A stretch of 64,000 nt of DNA, taken from Deltaproteobacteria bacterium (GTDB lineage: Bacteria > Myxococcota_A > Polyangia > Polyangiales > Polyangiaceae). This document shows positions 45,864-54,752 of the stretch, one piece after another. The stretch spans positions 62,001 to 126,000 of the forward strand of contig JACRCQ010000045.1 of assembly GCA_016218915.1 (NCBI GenBank), read 5' to 3'. The notes beneath the pieces are model-generated. The model was not told the origin of the DNA, ran no database searches, and was given only the letters and a program-made list of their open reading frames with translations. The translations under genes and the position numbers were made by a program. Positions within the stretch are counted from its first letter, which is position 1; the number at the start of each line of letters is the position of its first letter.

Positions 45864-48533
45864 TCACACCGTGGAGGGGTCGATCTTCTCAGGATCGATG
45901 CCGAACTCCTGCAGGGCGCGGGTCACGACTCCGCGTTCGACCTGGCCTGCTTTCGCAAGCTCGTGCAGGGTGGCGACCACGATCGATTCGGCGTCGACCT
46001 CGAAGTGCCGGCGCAGCGCTGCCCGGTCGTCACTCAACCCATAGCCGTCCGTGCCGAGCACTGCGAATGGCACGCGCACCCAACGCGCGATCTGGTCAGG
46101 CACCGCCTTCATCCAGTCCGAAGCGGCAATGATCGGCCCCTGGATGTCGCGAAGAACCGTGCCGAGGTACGACTCGCGCGCAGGCGCTTCGGGGTGCAGC
46201 ATGCTCCAGCGTTCTGCCGCGAGCGCTTCCCGTCGCAGCTGCAGGTAGCTCGGCGCGCTCCAGACGTCAGCGGACACGTCGAATCCCTCCAGCAGCTGCT
46301 GGGCGCGCAGCACCTCACGCAGGATCGAGCCGCTGCCGAACAGCGTCGCCTTGCACCGCCCAGCGCCTGTCGCTCCGCGCAGACGATAGAGCCCCCGCAG
46401 GATGCCGTCCCTCGCACCGTCCGGCATCGCCGGCATCGAGTACGTCTCGTTCTGGATCGTCACGTAGTAGACCAGGTCTTCCTGGTTCCCGAACATTCGC
46501 TGGAGCCCGTCGCGGATGATCACTGCAAGCTCGTAGGCAAATGCCGGGTCATAGGCCACGATGCTCGGAACGGTCGAGGCCAGGATGTGGCTGTGGCCGT
46601 CGTCGTGCTGCAGCCCCTCGCCCGCCAGCGTCGTACGTCCCGCGGTGCCGCCGATGAGGAACCCCCGCCCCTTCATGTCTCCCATCGCCCAGATCTGATC
46701 CGCTGTGCGCTGGAATCCGAACATGGAATAGAACATGTAGAAGGGGATCATCGGCTCGCCGTGGGTGGCGTGGGCGGTGCCGGCTGCGGTCAACGAGGCC
46801 ATGGATCCCGCTTCGGTGATCCCTTCTTCGAGCAGCTGCCCGTCCTTGCTCTCGTGGTAGTTGAGGATCAGCGCGTGATCGACCGGCTCGTAGAGCTGGC
46901 CGACGGCCGAGTAGATCCCGACCTGGCGGAAGAGCGGGTCCAGCCCGAAGGAGCGCGCTTCGTCAGGAATGATCGGCACGATGCGACGTCCGATCGCGTC
47001 ATCGCGCAACAGCTTCGACAAGAGCCGCGCGAACGCCATGGTGGTCGACACCTCGGTCTTGGAGCCGGCCAGGAACTCGGCGAACAGATCGTCGTGGGGC
47101 ACGGCGAGCGGACGCGAGTGCACGGCGCGGGTGGGGACCGGGCCGCCGAGCGCGCGACGGCGCTCGAGCATGTACTGCACCTCCTCGCTCTCCATTCCGG
47201 GGTGAAAGAAGGGAGGGTCCTTGAGGTCGCGGTCCGGGATGTCGAGCTGCAGGCGGTTGCGGAACGTGCGCAGCTCTTCCTCGTCGAGCTTCTTGGCCTG
47301 GTGGGTGATGTTCTTGGCTTCGACGCCTTTGCCCAGGGCCCAGCCTTTGACGGTGTGGGCGAGCAGGACCGTGGGTGCGCCGCGGTGCTCGGTGGCCGCC
47401 TTGAAGCCAGCGAACAGCTTGTGCATGTCGTGGCCGCCGCGCCTGAGCTTCTCGATGCCCTCGTCGCTCAGATGCTCGACCAGCTTGAGAAGCTCCGGAT
47501 CGGCTCCGAAGAACTTGTTTCGAACGTAGTCTCCGGATTCGACGGAGTACCGCTGGAATTCGCCGTCCACCACCTCGTTCATGCGCTCGACGAGGCGAAG
47601 GTCCGAGTCGCGGGCGAGAAGCTCATCCCATTCTCGGCCCCAGATCACCTTGATCACGTTCCATCCGGCGCCGCGGAACATGGTCTCGAGCTGCTGGATG
47701 ATCTTGCCGTTGCCTCGCACCGGGCCATCGAGGCGCTGGAGATTGCAGTTGATGACGAAGATGAGGTTGTCGAGGCGTTCGCGGGAGGCCAGGCTGATCG
47801 CCCCGAGCGCCTCGGGCTCGTCGCATTCGCCGTCGCCCAGAAATGCCCACACCCTGCTCGAGTCGGTCGACTTCAACCCGCGGGCCTGCAGGTAGCGGTT
47901 GAAGCGGGCCTGGTAGATGGCAGTAATCGGACCGAGCCCCATCGAGACGGTGGAGAATTCCCAGAAGCGGGGCATCAGACGCGGGTGGGCGTAGGAGGAC
48001 AGCCCTTTGCCGAGCTCGACCTCGCGTCGGAAGCGTTCGAGCTGATCAGCGGTCAGCCGTCCTTCCAGAAATGCCCGCGCGTAGATCCCAGGCGTTGCGT
48101 GACCCTGGAAGAAGATCTGGTCACCACCGCCCGGAAAGTCGCGACCGCGGAAGAAGTGGTTGAAGCCGACCTCGTACAGACTTGCTGCTGAGGCATACGT
48201 CGACAGATGGCCGCCAATGCCTGGGTAGTGCTTGTTTGCCCGCAGGACCATGACCGCTGCGTTCCATCGGATGAGTCGGCGGATCCGCTTCTCGAGGCGC
48301 TCGTCACCCGGATAGGGGGGCTCGGATTCGGGTCCGATGGTGTTGATGTACGGGGTTTGCACCTGCACGGGCAGGTCCACGCCGAGGACGCGTGCGTGGT
48401 CGATGAGGCGGCGGACGATGTACTTGACCCTGGAGGGGCCTTGATGGTGGGCGACGGCCGATACGGAATCGACCCATTCGCTGGTCTGGACAGGGTCAGG
48501 GTCGGGGAGACGATAGCTGAGGTCACGGAACAT
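45864..48533 (-). CDS. aceE: Pyruvate dehydrogenase E1 component, homodimeric type
   Basis: 889 residues from the ATG at 48533, with AGGAG at eight bases; E. coli AceE has 887. The ThDP motif GDGECDEPEALG with NCNLQ follows the family. IGGHLSTYASAASLYEVG, the HPGMESEEVQYMLERR block and YMPAMPDG-like sequence in the last third are conserved. The enzyme decarboxylates pyruvate and acetylates the lipoyl group of E2. E2 and E3 genes are not adjacent, so the complex is encoded at more than one locus. Confidence 0.97.
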   Translation of the reverse strand: MFRDLSYRLPDPDPVQTSEWVDSVSAVAHHQGPSRVKYIVRRLIDHARVLGVDLPVQVQTPYINTIGPESEPPYPGDERLEKRIRRLIRWNAAVMVLRANKHYPGIGGHLSTYASAASLYEVGFNHFFRGRDFPGGGDQIFFQGHATPGIYARAFLEGRLTADQLERFRREVELGKGLSSYAHPRLMPRFWEFSTVSMGLGPITAIYQARFNRYLQARGLKSTDSSRVWAFLGDGECDEPEALGAISLASRERLDNLIFVINCNLQRLDGPVRGNGKIIQQLETMFRGAGWNVIKVIWGREWDELLARDSDLRLVERMNEVVDGEFQRYSVESGDYVRNKFFGADPELLKLVEHLSDEGIEKLRRGGHDMHKLFAGFKAATEHRGAPTVLLAHTVKGWALGKGVEAKNITHQAKKLDEEELRTFRNRLQLDIPDRDLKDPPFFHPGMESEEVQYMLERRRALGGPVPTRAVHSRPLAVPHDDLFAEFLAGSKTEVSTTMAFARLLSKLLRDDAIGRRIVPIIPDEARSFGLDPLFRQVGIYSAVGQLYEPVDHALILNYHESKDGQLLEEGITEAGSMASLTAAGTAHATHGEPMIPFYMFYSMFGFQRTADQIWAMGDMKGRGFLIGGTAGRTTLAGEGLQHDDGHSHILASTVPSIVAYDPAFAYELAVIIRDGLQRMFGNQEDLVYYVTIQNETYSMPAMPDGARDGILRGLYRLRGATGAGRCKATLFGSGSILREVLRAQQLLEGFDVSADVWSAPSYLQLRREALAAERWSMLHPEAPARESYLGTVLRDIQGPIIAASDWMKAVPDQIARWVRVPFAVLGTDGYGLSDDRAALRRHFEVDAESIVVATLHELAKAGQVERGVVTRALQEFGIDPEKIDPSTV

Positions 48534-48614
48534 GATGACTCCTGCAGACGCTATGGGGTTGGAGCGGGCGAACCGCCACCGCGGATGCCGCATCGCGCCG
48601 CCAGAAAATGTGCA

Positions 48615-48644
48615 TTGTCGAGTCAGGACAAAATTGTGTAGATT
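48615..48644 (+). promoter_or_regulatory. Promoter for the response-regulator gene
   Basis: TTGTCG (48615-48620), an 18-base spacer and TAGATT (48639-48644). GGAGG (48664-48668) and AGGGG (48670-48674) follow before the ATG at 48682, the latter with ideal spacing. Confidence 0.4.
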
Positions 48645-48681
48645 GCTGGAGTAGGGTGAATCCGGAGGAAAGGGGACCACG

Positions 48682-49140
48682 ATGATCCAACGGGCGTTGA
48701 TCGTGGATGACGATCTCGGCATGCAGCGGACCGTGGCCCGTGAGATCCTCAAGTCCTACCAGGTTGTGCTTGCCAGCGCGGGCGAAGAGGCGATGGCCAT
48801 TCTCGCGCGCGGTGACGGAATCCGTGCGGTGGTTTGCGATCGGGACCTGGGGCCTGGGCCGGATGGGTTGCAGGTGCTTGGGCGCGCCATGGAGCTTGAT
48901 CCGACGTGCGCTCGCATCCTGATCACGGGCGGGATCACGGACGAGGTGGCGGAGGAAGCGATCCGGAGCAAGGTTGCGCACTACGTGTTCATCAAGCCAT
49001 GGGAGCGCGGTGAGCTTGTGAGGGCAGTGCAGAGAATCCTGTCCGGGGCATCGCTGGAAGACGACCAGCCGACCCAATCCGAGGTGCGGACGATGTCGCA
49101 TCGGATCGTGCGGTCGGAGTGGGAGCGCAAGCTCGCGTAG
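48682..49140 (+). CDS. Response regulator receiver protein
   Basis: 152 residues. One receiver domain: Asp9/Asp10 pocket, Asp53 in VVCDRDLG as phospho-acceptor, Thr82 and Lys105 (IKPW). The Asp53 site is followed by GPGPDGLQ rather than MP-x-MDG, as in RpfG/HD-GYP-linked receivers. A short C-terminal tail (DDQPTQSEVRTMSH) has no known output domain. It is divergent from aceE. The kinase partner is unknown. Confidence 0.85.
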   Translation: MIQRALIVDDDLGMQRTVAREILKSYQVVLASAGEEAMAILARGDGIRAVVCDRDLGPGPDGLQVLGRAMELDPTCARILITGGITDEVAEEAIRSKVAHYVFIKPWERGELVRAVQRILSGASLEDDQPTQSEVRTMSHRIVRSEWERKLA

Positions 49141-49156
49141 AGAGCTGGGGGCTGCG

Positions 49157-49600
49157 TTACTTCTTCCAGGGCAGCGGAGGGGGCTGCTTGCGAGCGCCGC
49201 TGATGCTGATGATCTCGACGGTGAGGTGTTTGTATTCCTCTGGGGTTGCGCCCAGGCAGGCGCCGACGCGACGAATGTACGCGCTTTCGTCCAGGTCGTG
49301 GCTTTCATCGGATTCCGTGATGGATGCGACCAGATTGAGCAAGACGCGTCGGTCGTCCTCGGATTCCAACTTGAGCTGGTCGCACGCGGCCTGCAGATCC
49401 TGGTTCTGGGGGTCGAAGTGCTCAATTCGGTCGACCAGATCAGCGGGGAGCTCAGCGCCGTCGAGCAGCTCGCGGAGCACGCGGCGCACGGATTCGCTCT
49501 CCGATCCCTCGAGGGTGCCGTCCGCGTAGGCAGCCCCCATCAGGATGTCAGCAACCCACTGGAGCTGGGAGACCTGGAACTTGCCCTGATTGGTCGACAT
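49157..49600 (-). CDS. TerB-like helical protein
   Basis: 147 residues from the ATG at 49600, where CGGAGG precedes at eight bases; eight codons upstream also read open. LMGAAYADGTLEGSESESVRRVLREL is a TerB-type helix pair with the ADG element, and a second copy-like region is LNLVASITESDESHDLDESAYIRRV. The C-terminus is Pro-rich (PPPLPWKK). No signal or membrane segment. Function unknown; it pairs with the TerB-like gene at 23696 as the second such protein in the window. Confidence 0.6.
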   Translation of the reverse strand: MSTNQGKFQVSQLQWVADILMGAAYADGTLEGSESESVRRVLRELLDGAELPADLVDRIEHFDPQNQDLQAACDQLKLESEDDRRVLLNLVASITESDESHDLDESAYIRRVGACLGATPEEYKHLTVEIISISGARKQPPPLPWKK

Positions 49601-49860
49601 GTCGCAAACCTCCGAAGAACCCATCCGTGCCCTTGGGCTGTGCGCCGGGTACGGTGGGATTGGGGAGCCGGACTGTAGCTTCGGGGCGAAACGAAGTCCA
49701 CATGGCTGCTTCCGCGATGTTTCGATTGTGCTTGCATAGAACCTGACGCGGGATATCTTGAGCCACGCTGCGCGCTATTATGCCGAGATCGTGGAAATCG
49801 GTACGCTGCTGATCGCCCGTCCGAAGCGCTCAGGGTGCCCCGTTCCGAAGGGGAGGCCGA

Positions 49861-52308
49861 ATGCAGATCAAGACCCCGAAACCAGGTTTCTCGTCGAGCT
49901 CATCCAGGCCTGAACGCTTGGGGGACTACGAGGTCCTTGCCGAGCTGGTACACGACTCGTTCGGGCTTCTCGCTGCCGCCCGCTCCGTGTCCGGGCAAGG
50001 TGGATACGACGTTGTCGATGTCGTGACCTTGCGCAGCATCCAGCCAAGCGCCGCGATCGATGCGTGGCTGGTCGAGGACATCTGCCAGGCCGCCTGGGGG
50101 GTCAAAGGGCAGATCCTGCTGCACGTGCTACCGGTCACGGACGTGATTGTTGCGGACGGGCGGGTGGGCGTGGTGACCGACTACTCGGAGGGGGAATTCC
50201 TCCGATCGCTGCTGCGGCTTTCGGGCACGCGACGAATCCCGTTCCCAGTGGGCGTTGCGATCCGCATCGCACTCGACGTGCTCTCCGGGTTGCAGTCGCT
50301 TCAGGATGCGGTGGCGAAGAAGCCTGAGCTGACGAAGCTGGTCACGGGCGGGCTGACCGCAGATCGCGTGCTGGTCGGCGTGGCGGGTGAGAGCGAGCTC
50401 GCGGAGGTGGTGCTCTCAGGTCGCGTGGCTGTGAAGCCTGTGCTCGCGCTCGACGATGACGCGCTCGGATATCGCGCGCCCGAGCACTACCAGCCCGACA
50501 CAGAGCCTGATGTGCGCGCAGATCTGTTCGTGGTCGGCACGCTGCTTTGGGAGATGCTCGCCAACAAGGCGCTCTTCGTCACCGCGGACCTCAAGGGCCA
50601 GGCTGCCAAGGGATTCGATTCCCCCACAGTGCAGAACGTCATCAAGGGCCCCATCGAGAAGCTCAACGTGCCGTCCGTGCCGCCTGCGCTGGCCGCGGTC
50701 GTGGAAAAGGCGCTGCAGCGCGACCCCTCGGCCCGTTTCCAGAACCCCAAGCAGTTCAAGGAAGCGATCGAGAGCGCCGCAAAAGCCAGCATCGGCTCGC
50801 ACGCGGATGTCGCCCGGTTCGTCGAGCAGGTCGCCGGCCAGATTCTGGCGAGCCGCAAGGCCATCATCCACAGGGCTCTGAGGTTGTCCGATCCGGGAAT
50901 CGCGCCAGGGGCGCCTGCGGGAGGGGTCAAGGTCGTCAGCGCCGCCGAGGCAGACAAGCCCGAGACTCCCAAGCCGGGAGCTGCAAAGGCTGCTCGGCCA
51001 GGGCTCGGCTCGTCCCAGCGCAAGGCCACGATCATCGGGATGCCCGCGATTTCCGCGGCTGCTCTGGCTCCGCCTCCACCGGCCGAGAAGGGGGCTGGCC
51101 GCGAGGCAGAAGCCCCCAGGAATCTCGAAATCTCGGAGCCTTCGCTGGAGGCGCTCGCGTGGGGGGATGAACCGCGAACCGAGCCAGACAGCAGCGACAT
51201 CGGCCCGATCGAAGTCAGGGAGGTCTCGTACCCGTCGAATGAGCCGCCCACCTCGCCACAAGAAAAGAAGGTGATCATCGAGGACAAGGCGAAGGTCGAC
51301 GACAAGCCGAAGGGCGATCAGAAGTCGAAGGAGGAGGCAAAGACCAAACCTGAGGTCAGGAAGTTCGATCTGAAGGGCAAGTTCGGCGCCAAAGCCAAGG
51401 CTGACGAAAAGCCCAAGGTCGATGACAAGGCCAAGGCTGCCGACAAGCCCAAGGCTGACGACAAAGCCAAGCCAGACTTGTTCAAGCGCGAAGTCAAGGT
51501 CGTCGAGAAGAAGGAGACTCCTGCGCCTGCGGCTGAGGAGAAGGTCCGCGAAGGCGAGTCCCCAGAGGATGCGCGCAACTCGATCGAGCTCAACCTGGTC
51601 GAAGACACCGGCGGACCGCCGCCTCCACCGCCCGTGATCAAGGTGCCGTCGCCGTCCACGCCTCCTACCGATGCCGTGGATGCATGGAACGCTCCGGGCG
51701 CTGGCGAGGGCGAAAAACGCGCGAAGGACAAGACGGAGGCGGAACCGGAAGCGGCAAAGGCCAAGGCTGAGCCAGAGCCCGCGGCGGAGGACGAGGCGGT
51801 AGCACCTGCGCCACAGGCGGAGCCAGCGGCAAAGGCAGCGCCGATCGAGGCGGAAGACATCTCCGACGAGCTGGAAGTCCAGCCTCGCCGAAGGCAGTCC
51901 AAGGTCGTTGCGTTCGCCATCATCGGCGTGGTGACGCTGCTTCTGATCGTGGCCGCGGTGGTAGCAGCGGTCGGCAAGTCGAAGAAGCCGGACACGGCTG
52001 CGCTGCCCACGACGTCACCGAGCGCAACCGTGACGGCGTCTGCGACCGCGAGTGCGACCGCAGAGCCCACAGCGACTGCATCTGCGACCGCAGCGCCCAC
52101 GGCGTCAGCAGCGCCGAGTGCGACGGCGGAGGCACCTCCTGCGACGGCGGAGCCTGTTGCAGCGGTACCGACGAAGCCGCCTCCGGCGAAGGAAGCGAAG
52201 GCGGCACCGACGGCGACCGCGGCACCTGCAAAGACGGCTGTGGCAGGGAAGAAGCCGGGTGGAACGAGCAAGCCGCCCGGCAAGGGCTTCAAGCCCAAGG
52301 GTATATAA
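49861..52308 (+). CDS. Membrane pseudokinase with long charged linker
   Basis: 815 residues from an ATG with AAGGGGAGG upstream. Residues 20-310 follow the Hanks kinase fold: a YRAPEHY element at 204-210 and RADLFVVGTLLWEML at 219-233 match the C-lobe, and the RDP helix near ALQRDPSARFQNPKQF matches the C-terminal lobe. The glycine loop, the VAxK lysine, HRD (replaced by TGGLTADRV at 162-170) and DFG (replaced by LSGRV) are all absent, so it cannot phosphorylate. A Lys/Ala/Asp/Pro-rich linker (about 430-680), one membrane helix (about 681-704) and an Ala/Thr/Pro-rich end follow. It probably acts as an adaptor or sensor; the downstream genes form its likely unit. Confidence 0.8.
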   Translation: MQIKTPKPGFSSSSSRPERLGDYEVLAELVHDSFGLLAAARSVSGQGGYDVVDVVTLRSIQPSAAIDAWLVEDICQAAWGVKGQILLHVLPVTDVIVADGRVGVVTDYSEGEFLRSLLRLSGTRRIPFPVGVAIRIALDVLSGLQSLQDAVAKKPELTKLVTGGLTADRVLVGVAGESELAEVVLSGRVAVKPVLALDDDALGYRAPEHYQPDTEPDVRADLFVVGTLLWEMLANKALFVTADLKGQAAKGFDSPTVQNVIKGPIEKLNVPSVPPALAAVVEKALQRDPSARFQNPKQFKEAIESAAKASIGSHADVARFVEQVAGQILASRKAIIHRALRLSDPGIAPGAPAGGVKVVSAAEADKPETPKPGAAKAARPGLGSSQRKATIIGMPAISAAALAPPPPAEKGAGREAEAPRNLEISEPSLEALAWGDEPRTEPDSSDIGPIEVREVSYPSNEPPTSPQEKKVIIEDKAKVDDKPKGDQKSKEEAKTKPEVRKFDLKGKFGAKAKADEKPKVDDKAKAADKPKADDKAKPDLFKREVKVVEKKETPAPAAEEKVREGESPEDARNSIELNLVEDTGGPPPPPPVIKVPSPSTPPTDAVDAWNAPGAGEGEKRAKDKTEAEPEAAKAKAEPEPAAEDEAVAPAPQAEPAAKAAPIEAEDISDELEVQPRRRQSKVVAFAIIGVVTLLLIVAAVVAAVGKSKKPDTAALPTTSPSATVTASATASATAEPTATASATAAPTASAAPSATAEAPPATAEPVAAVPTKPPPAKEAKAAPTATAAPAKTAVAGKKPGGTSKPPGKGFKPKGI

Positions 52309-52322
52309 GCCCCGTCGCGTTT

Positions 52323-52372
52323 GCGCCCGATTTTGGATACCCGCCGAAAACCGGGCGCAGGTGTGGTATAGT
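52323..52372 (+). promoter_or_regulatory. Stem-loop and extended -10 promoter
   Basis: GCGCCCGATTTT (52323-52334) pairs with AAAACCGGGCGC (52347-52358) with one mismatch and a 12-base loop. It is a plausible end signal for the pseudokinase message. Eight bases beyond it TGG-TATAGT (52364-52372) is a good extended -10 with no -35. Transcription would start at 52379-52380, two or three bases before the ATG at 52382. Confidence 0.5.
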
Positions 52373-52381
52373 GCTGGGCTT

Positions 52382-53401
52382 ATGAAGGGTCTTGCATACC
52401 GGCTGGTTCTCGTTGGTGGTCTGTCACTCGGCTTCGCGTCCATTGCCGACCAGGTCTACGCCGCTGGCGTGACCGTCGAGGCGGCGACGGCGGCGCAGAA
52501 GAAGGAAGCCCAGGGCAAGTTCCTCAAGGCGATGACCGAGTACGAAGCCAAGAAGCTGGACAAGGCGCTCGCAGGCTTCAAGGCTTCGTACGACATCGTC
52601 GCGAGCCCGAACTCCCACTACATGATCGCCAGGACCTTGCGCGACCTCGGGAAGCTCAACGAGGCAGCGGCGGAGTACCAGGGCGTAATCGACGAAGCCA
52701 GCAAGGACACGCGCTACGGCGACACGTTGTCGTCGGCCAAGAGCGAGTTCGACGAGCTCAAGACGCGCCTGGCGTTCGTGACCGTGGAGCTCAAGGGCGC
52801 AGGACCGGACGCCAAGGTCGAGATCGCGGGCAAGCCGCTGGATGCAGCCAAGGTCGGAACGCCCGTGATCGTGGAAGCAGGTGCAGTGACCGTGATCGTT
52901 CGCACTGCGAAGGGGGAAGAGAAGAAGACGGTCACCGCTGCGGTTGGCAAGACCGAAGCGGTCACCTTCGACTTCGCTGCGGCCGCAGTGGCGCCGACTC
53001 CGACAGGCCCGACGCAGGACCAGCCAGGAGGCGTCAAGGTCGACACCAAGAAGTTCGGCATGAAGCAGTGGGCCTATGTGGCGGGCGGTGTGGGCGCAGC
53101 GGGCTTGCTCACGTTCGGAATCTTCGGCCTGATGAACAACGCGAAGTACAACGACCTGAACGATGCTTGTGCTGGGGGGCATTGCCCGCCCGACAAGTCG
53201 GGTGACATCGACACAGGCAAGAAGTACCAGACGATCGCGAATGTCGGGCTCGTGGTCGGCATCGTAGGCATCGGGACCGGCACGGTGCTCTACGTGCTGG
53301 GCAGCAAGAAGAAGCCTGCGGAGCAGCCGCCTGCTTCGGCCAGGATGATGCCGCAGGTTGCAGTCGGACCTGGATCGGTTCTGGTGACGGGGCAGTTCTG
53401 A
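52382..53401 (+). CDS. TPR/PEGA-like membrane protein
   Basis: 339 residues from an ATG a few bases after the inferred transcription start. A signal peptide ends near VYAAG. TPR-like repeats (AMTEYEAKKLDKALAGFKASY, then LGKLNEAAAEYQGVI) are followed by a PEGA-like beta-rich segment (VTVELKGAGPDAKVEIAG...VIVRTAKGEEKK). Two membrane helices follow: WAYVAGGVGAAGLLTFGIFG and LVVGIVGIGTGTVLYVLG. The layout is common in myxobacterial envelope proteins of unknown role. Its stop overlaps the next start by one base (TGATG). Confidence 0.75.
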   Translation: MKGLAYRLVLVGGLSLGFASIADQVYAAGVTVEAATAAQKKEAQGKFLKAMTEYEAKKLDKALAGFKASYDIVASPNSHYMIARTLRDLGKLNEAAAEYQGVIDEASKDTRYGDTLSSAKSEFDELKTRLAFVTVELKGAGPDAKVEIAGKPLDAAKVGTPVIVEAGAVTVIVRTAKGEEKKTVTAAVGKTEAVTFDFAAAAVAPTPTGPTQDQPGGVKVDTKKFGMKQWAYVAGGVGAAGLLTFGIFGLMNNAKYNDLNDACAGGHCPPDKSGDIDTGKKYQTIANVGLVVGIVGIGTGTVLYVLGSKKKPAEQPPASARMMPQVAVGPGSVLVTGQF

Positions 53402-54582
53402 TGAAACGAACGATCCTGCTCGGCTGGATGGCATCTGCCGCGCTGTTTGCGGCGTGCACGAATGACTACAACACATTCGACACATCCGGGGGCGGGGGAG
53501 CAGGTGCTGCCAATCCGGACGGCTCGGTGCCGGACGGCAGTGCGGGCAGCGGAGGCGTGGCTGGGTCCGCTGGCAAGGACGGCGGCACTGGGGGCACGGG
53601 CGGCTCGGCAGGAACCGCAGGCAAGGGGGGCACCGCAGGAACGGCAGGCAAGGGCGGGACCGCAGGATCAGGCGGGACGTCCACAGGCGGCAGCGCAGGC
53701 ACAGCAACGGGGGGAACGGCTGGCTCTGGTGGTTGCGCTGTTGACGAGAAGGATTGCGGTGGCACCTGCGTGAAGCAGAACGACCCCGCGTTCGGGTGCG
53801 GCAGCAACGGGTGCACTCCCTGCGCGTTGGATCACGCTACAGCTACCTGCAACGGTGGTAGCTGCGACATCCAGGGCTGTGCAGACGGGTTCGAGAATTG
53901 CGACGGCAACGCGGCGAACGGTTGCGAGGTAGACAGGAACAACGACACAGCGAATTGCGGCGCCTGCGGACGCACCTGTGACGGCGACCATGTGAACAAT
54001 TTGTCCTGCAACAACGGCACCTGCGATTCGTCCTGCGACGCTGGCTGGGGCAATTGCGCGCAGCCTGCAGCGCCGGTCGCAGACGACGGGTGCGAGGCGA
54101 ATCTGGGGACGAGCGTCGACAACTGCGGCGAGTGCGGGCGTGCCTGCTCCACCAACCATGTGGCGCAGGCATCGTGTGCTGCCGGGTTGTGCGATTCCAC
54201 GTGCGACGCCGGGTGGGGGAACTGCCACCAGCCGACGCCGGGCAACAACGACGACGGGTGCGAGTCGAACCTGTTCACCTCGCAACACCACTGCAGCGCG
54301 TGCACCAACGACTGCGCAGTCCTTGGCGGCAACGGAGGGTTCTCGTGCGCGACCGGGAATTGCGGCTGCACGCAGAGCAGCCAGTGCACCAAGTCCCCGA
54401 ATGCCTCGGGCACATGCGCATCGGGAATCTGCTCTTGCGACACCGTGGCTTGCCGCCCTGGCGAGTGGTGCCGTCACGCGGGCAGCAACAACGTCTGCAC
54501 CTGCTTCAACGACACGGCGTGCACCGGGACGCAAGTGTGCTGTCCCAGCACGCAGCAGTGCGAGACGAACTGTCCTCCGTGA
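53401..54582 (+). CDS. Gly-rich and Cys-rich surface lipoprotein
   Basis: 393 residues, coupled to the previous gene. The lipobox is FAAC (Cys19). Residues about 30-115 are a low-complexity GG-x-AG-type linker (GGTAGTAGKGGTAGSGG). After it come Cys-rich modules with the pattern C-D-x-x-x-A-N-C-G-x-C-G-R-x-C and G-W-G-N-C, seen four to five times. The end is a further Cys-rich segment (CRPGEWC, CTCFNDTAC). It resembles the lipoprotein at 4427-6163, and a disulfide-rich surface fibre is likely. Confidence 0.75.
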   Translation: MKRTILLGWMASAALFAACTNDYNTFDTSGGGGAGAANPDGSVPDGSAGSGGVAGSAGKDGGTGGTGGSAGTAGKGGTAGTAGKGGTAGSGGTSTGGSAGTATGGTAGSGGCAVDEKDCGGTCVKQNDPAFGCGSNGCTPCALDHATATCNGGSCDIQGCADGFENCDGNAANGCEVDRNNDTANCGACGRTCDGDHVNNLSCNNGTCDSSCDAGWGNCAQPAAPVADDGCEANLGTSVDNCGECGRACSTNHVAQASCAAGLCDSTCDAGWGNCHQPTPGNNDDGCESNLFTSQHHCSACTNDCAVLGGNGGFSCATGNCGCTQSSQCTKSPNASGTCASGICSCDTVACRPGEWCRHAGSNNVCTCFNDTACTGTQVCCPSTQQCETNCPP

Positions 54583-54632
54583 GCTGAAAGTATGCGGGGC
54601 GCAGAGGCGCGGCAATGCTTCGCCGAACGCAT

Positions 54633-54649
54633 GCGCGCCGTTGGCGCGC
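54633..54649. terminator. GC-rich stem-loop between convergent genes
   Basis: GCGCGCC-GTT-GGCGCGC is a perfect 7-base stem with a 3-base loop between two converging genes. There is no U-run, so it would be a weak or Rho-assisted bidirectional end signal. Confidence 0.4.
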
Positions 54650-54696
54650 CGCTACGGTGGCTCCGTTGTGAGGCCTCGATCGCTCAAAGGCGCACC

Positions 54697-54731
54697 CCTG
54701 AACCCTGAAGCCTGAAGCCTGGAGCCTGAAG
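54697..54731. repeat. AGGCTTC-type heptanucleotide repeat
   Basis: Five adjacent units of CCTGAAG (with CCTGAAC and CCTGGAG variants), that is AGGCTTC/AGGCTCC on the minus strand. The same AGGCTNC consensus appears on the plus strand at 59195-59256. Confidence 0.75.
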
Positions 54732-54752
54732 CCTACTGTGAGGCCTGATGCC

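Noticed and set aside
45963..48191. A 742-codon frame opposite aceE
   Set aside because: No recognisable domain, and the opposite strand encodes a complete AceE.
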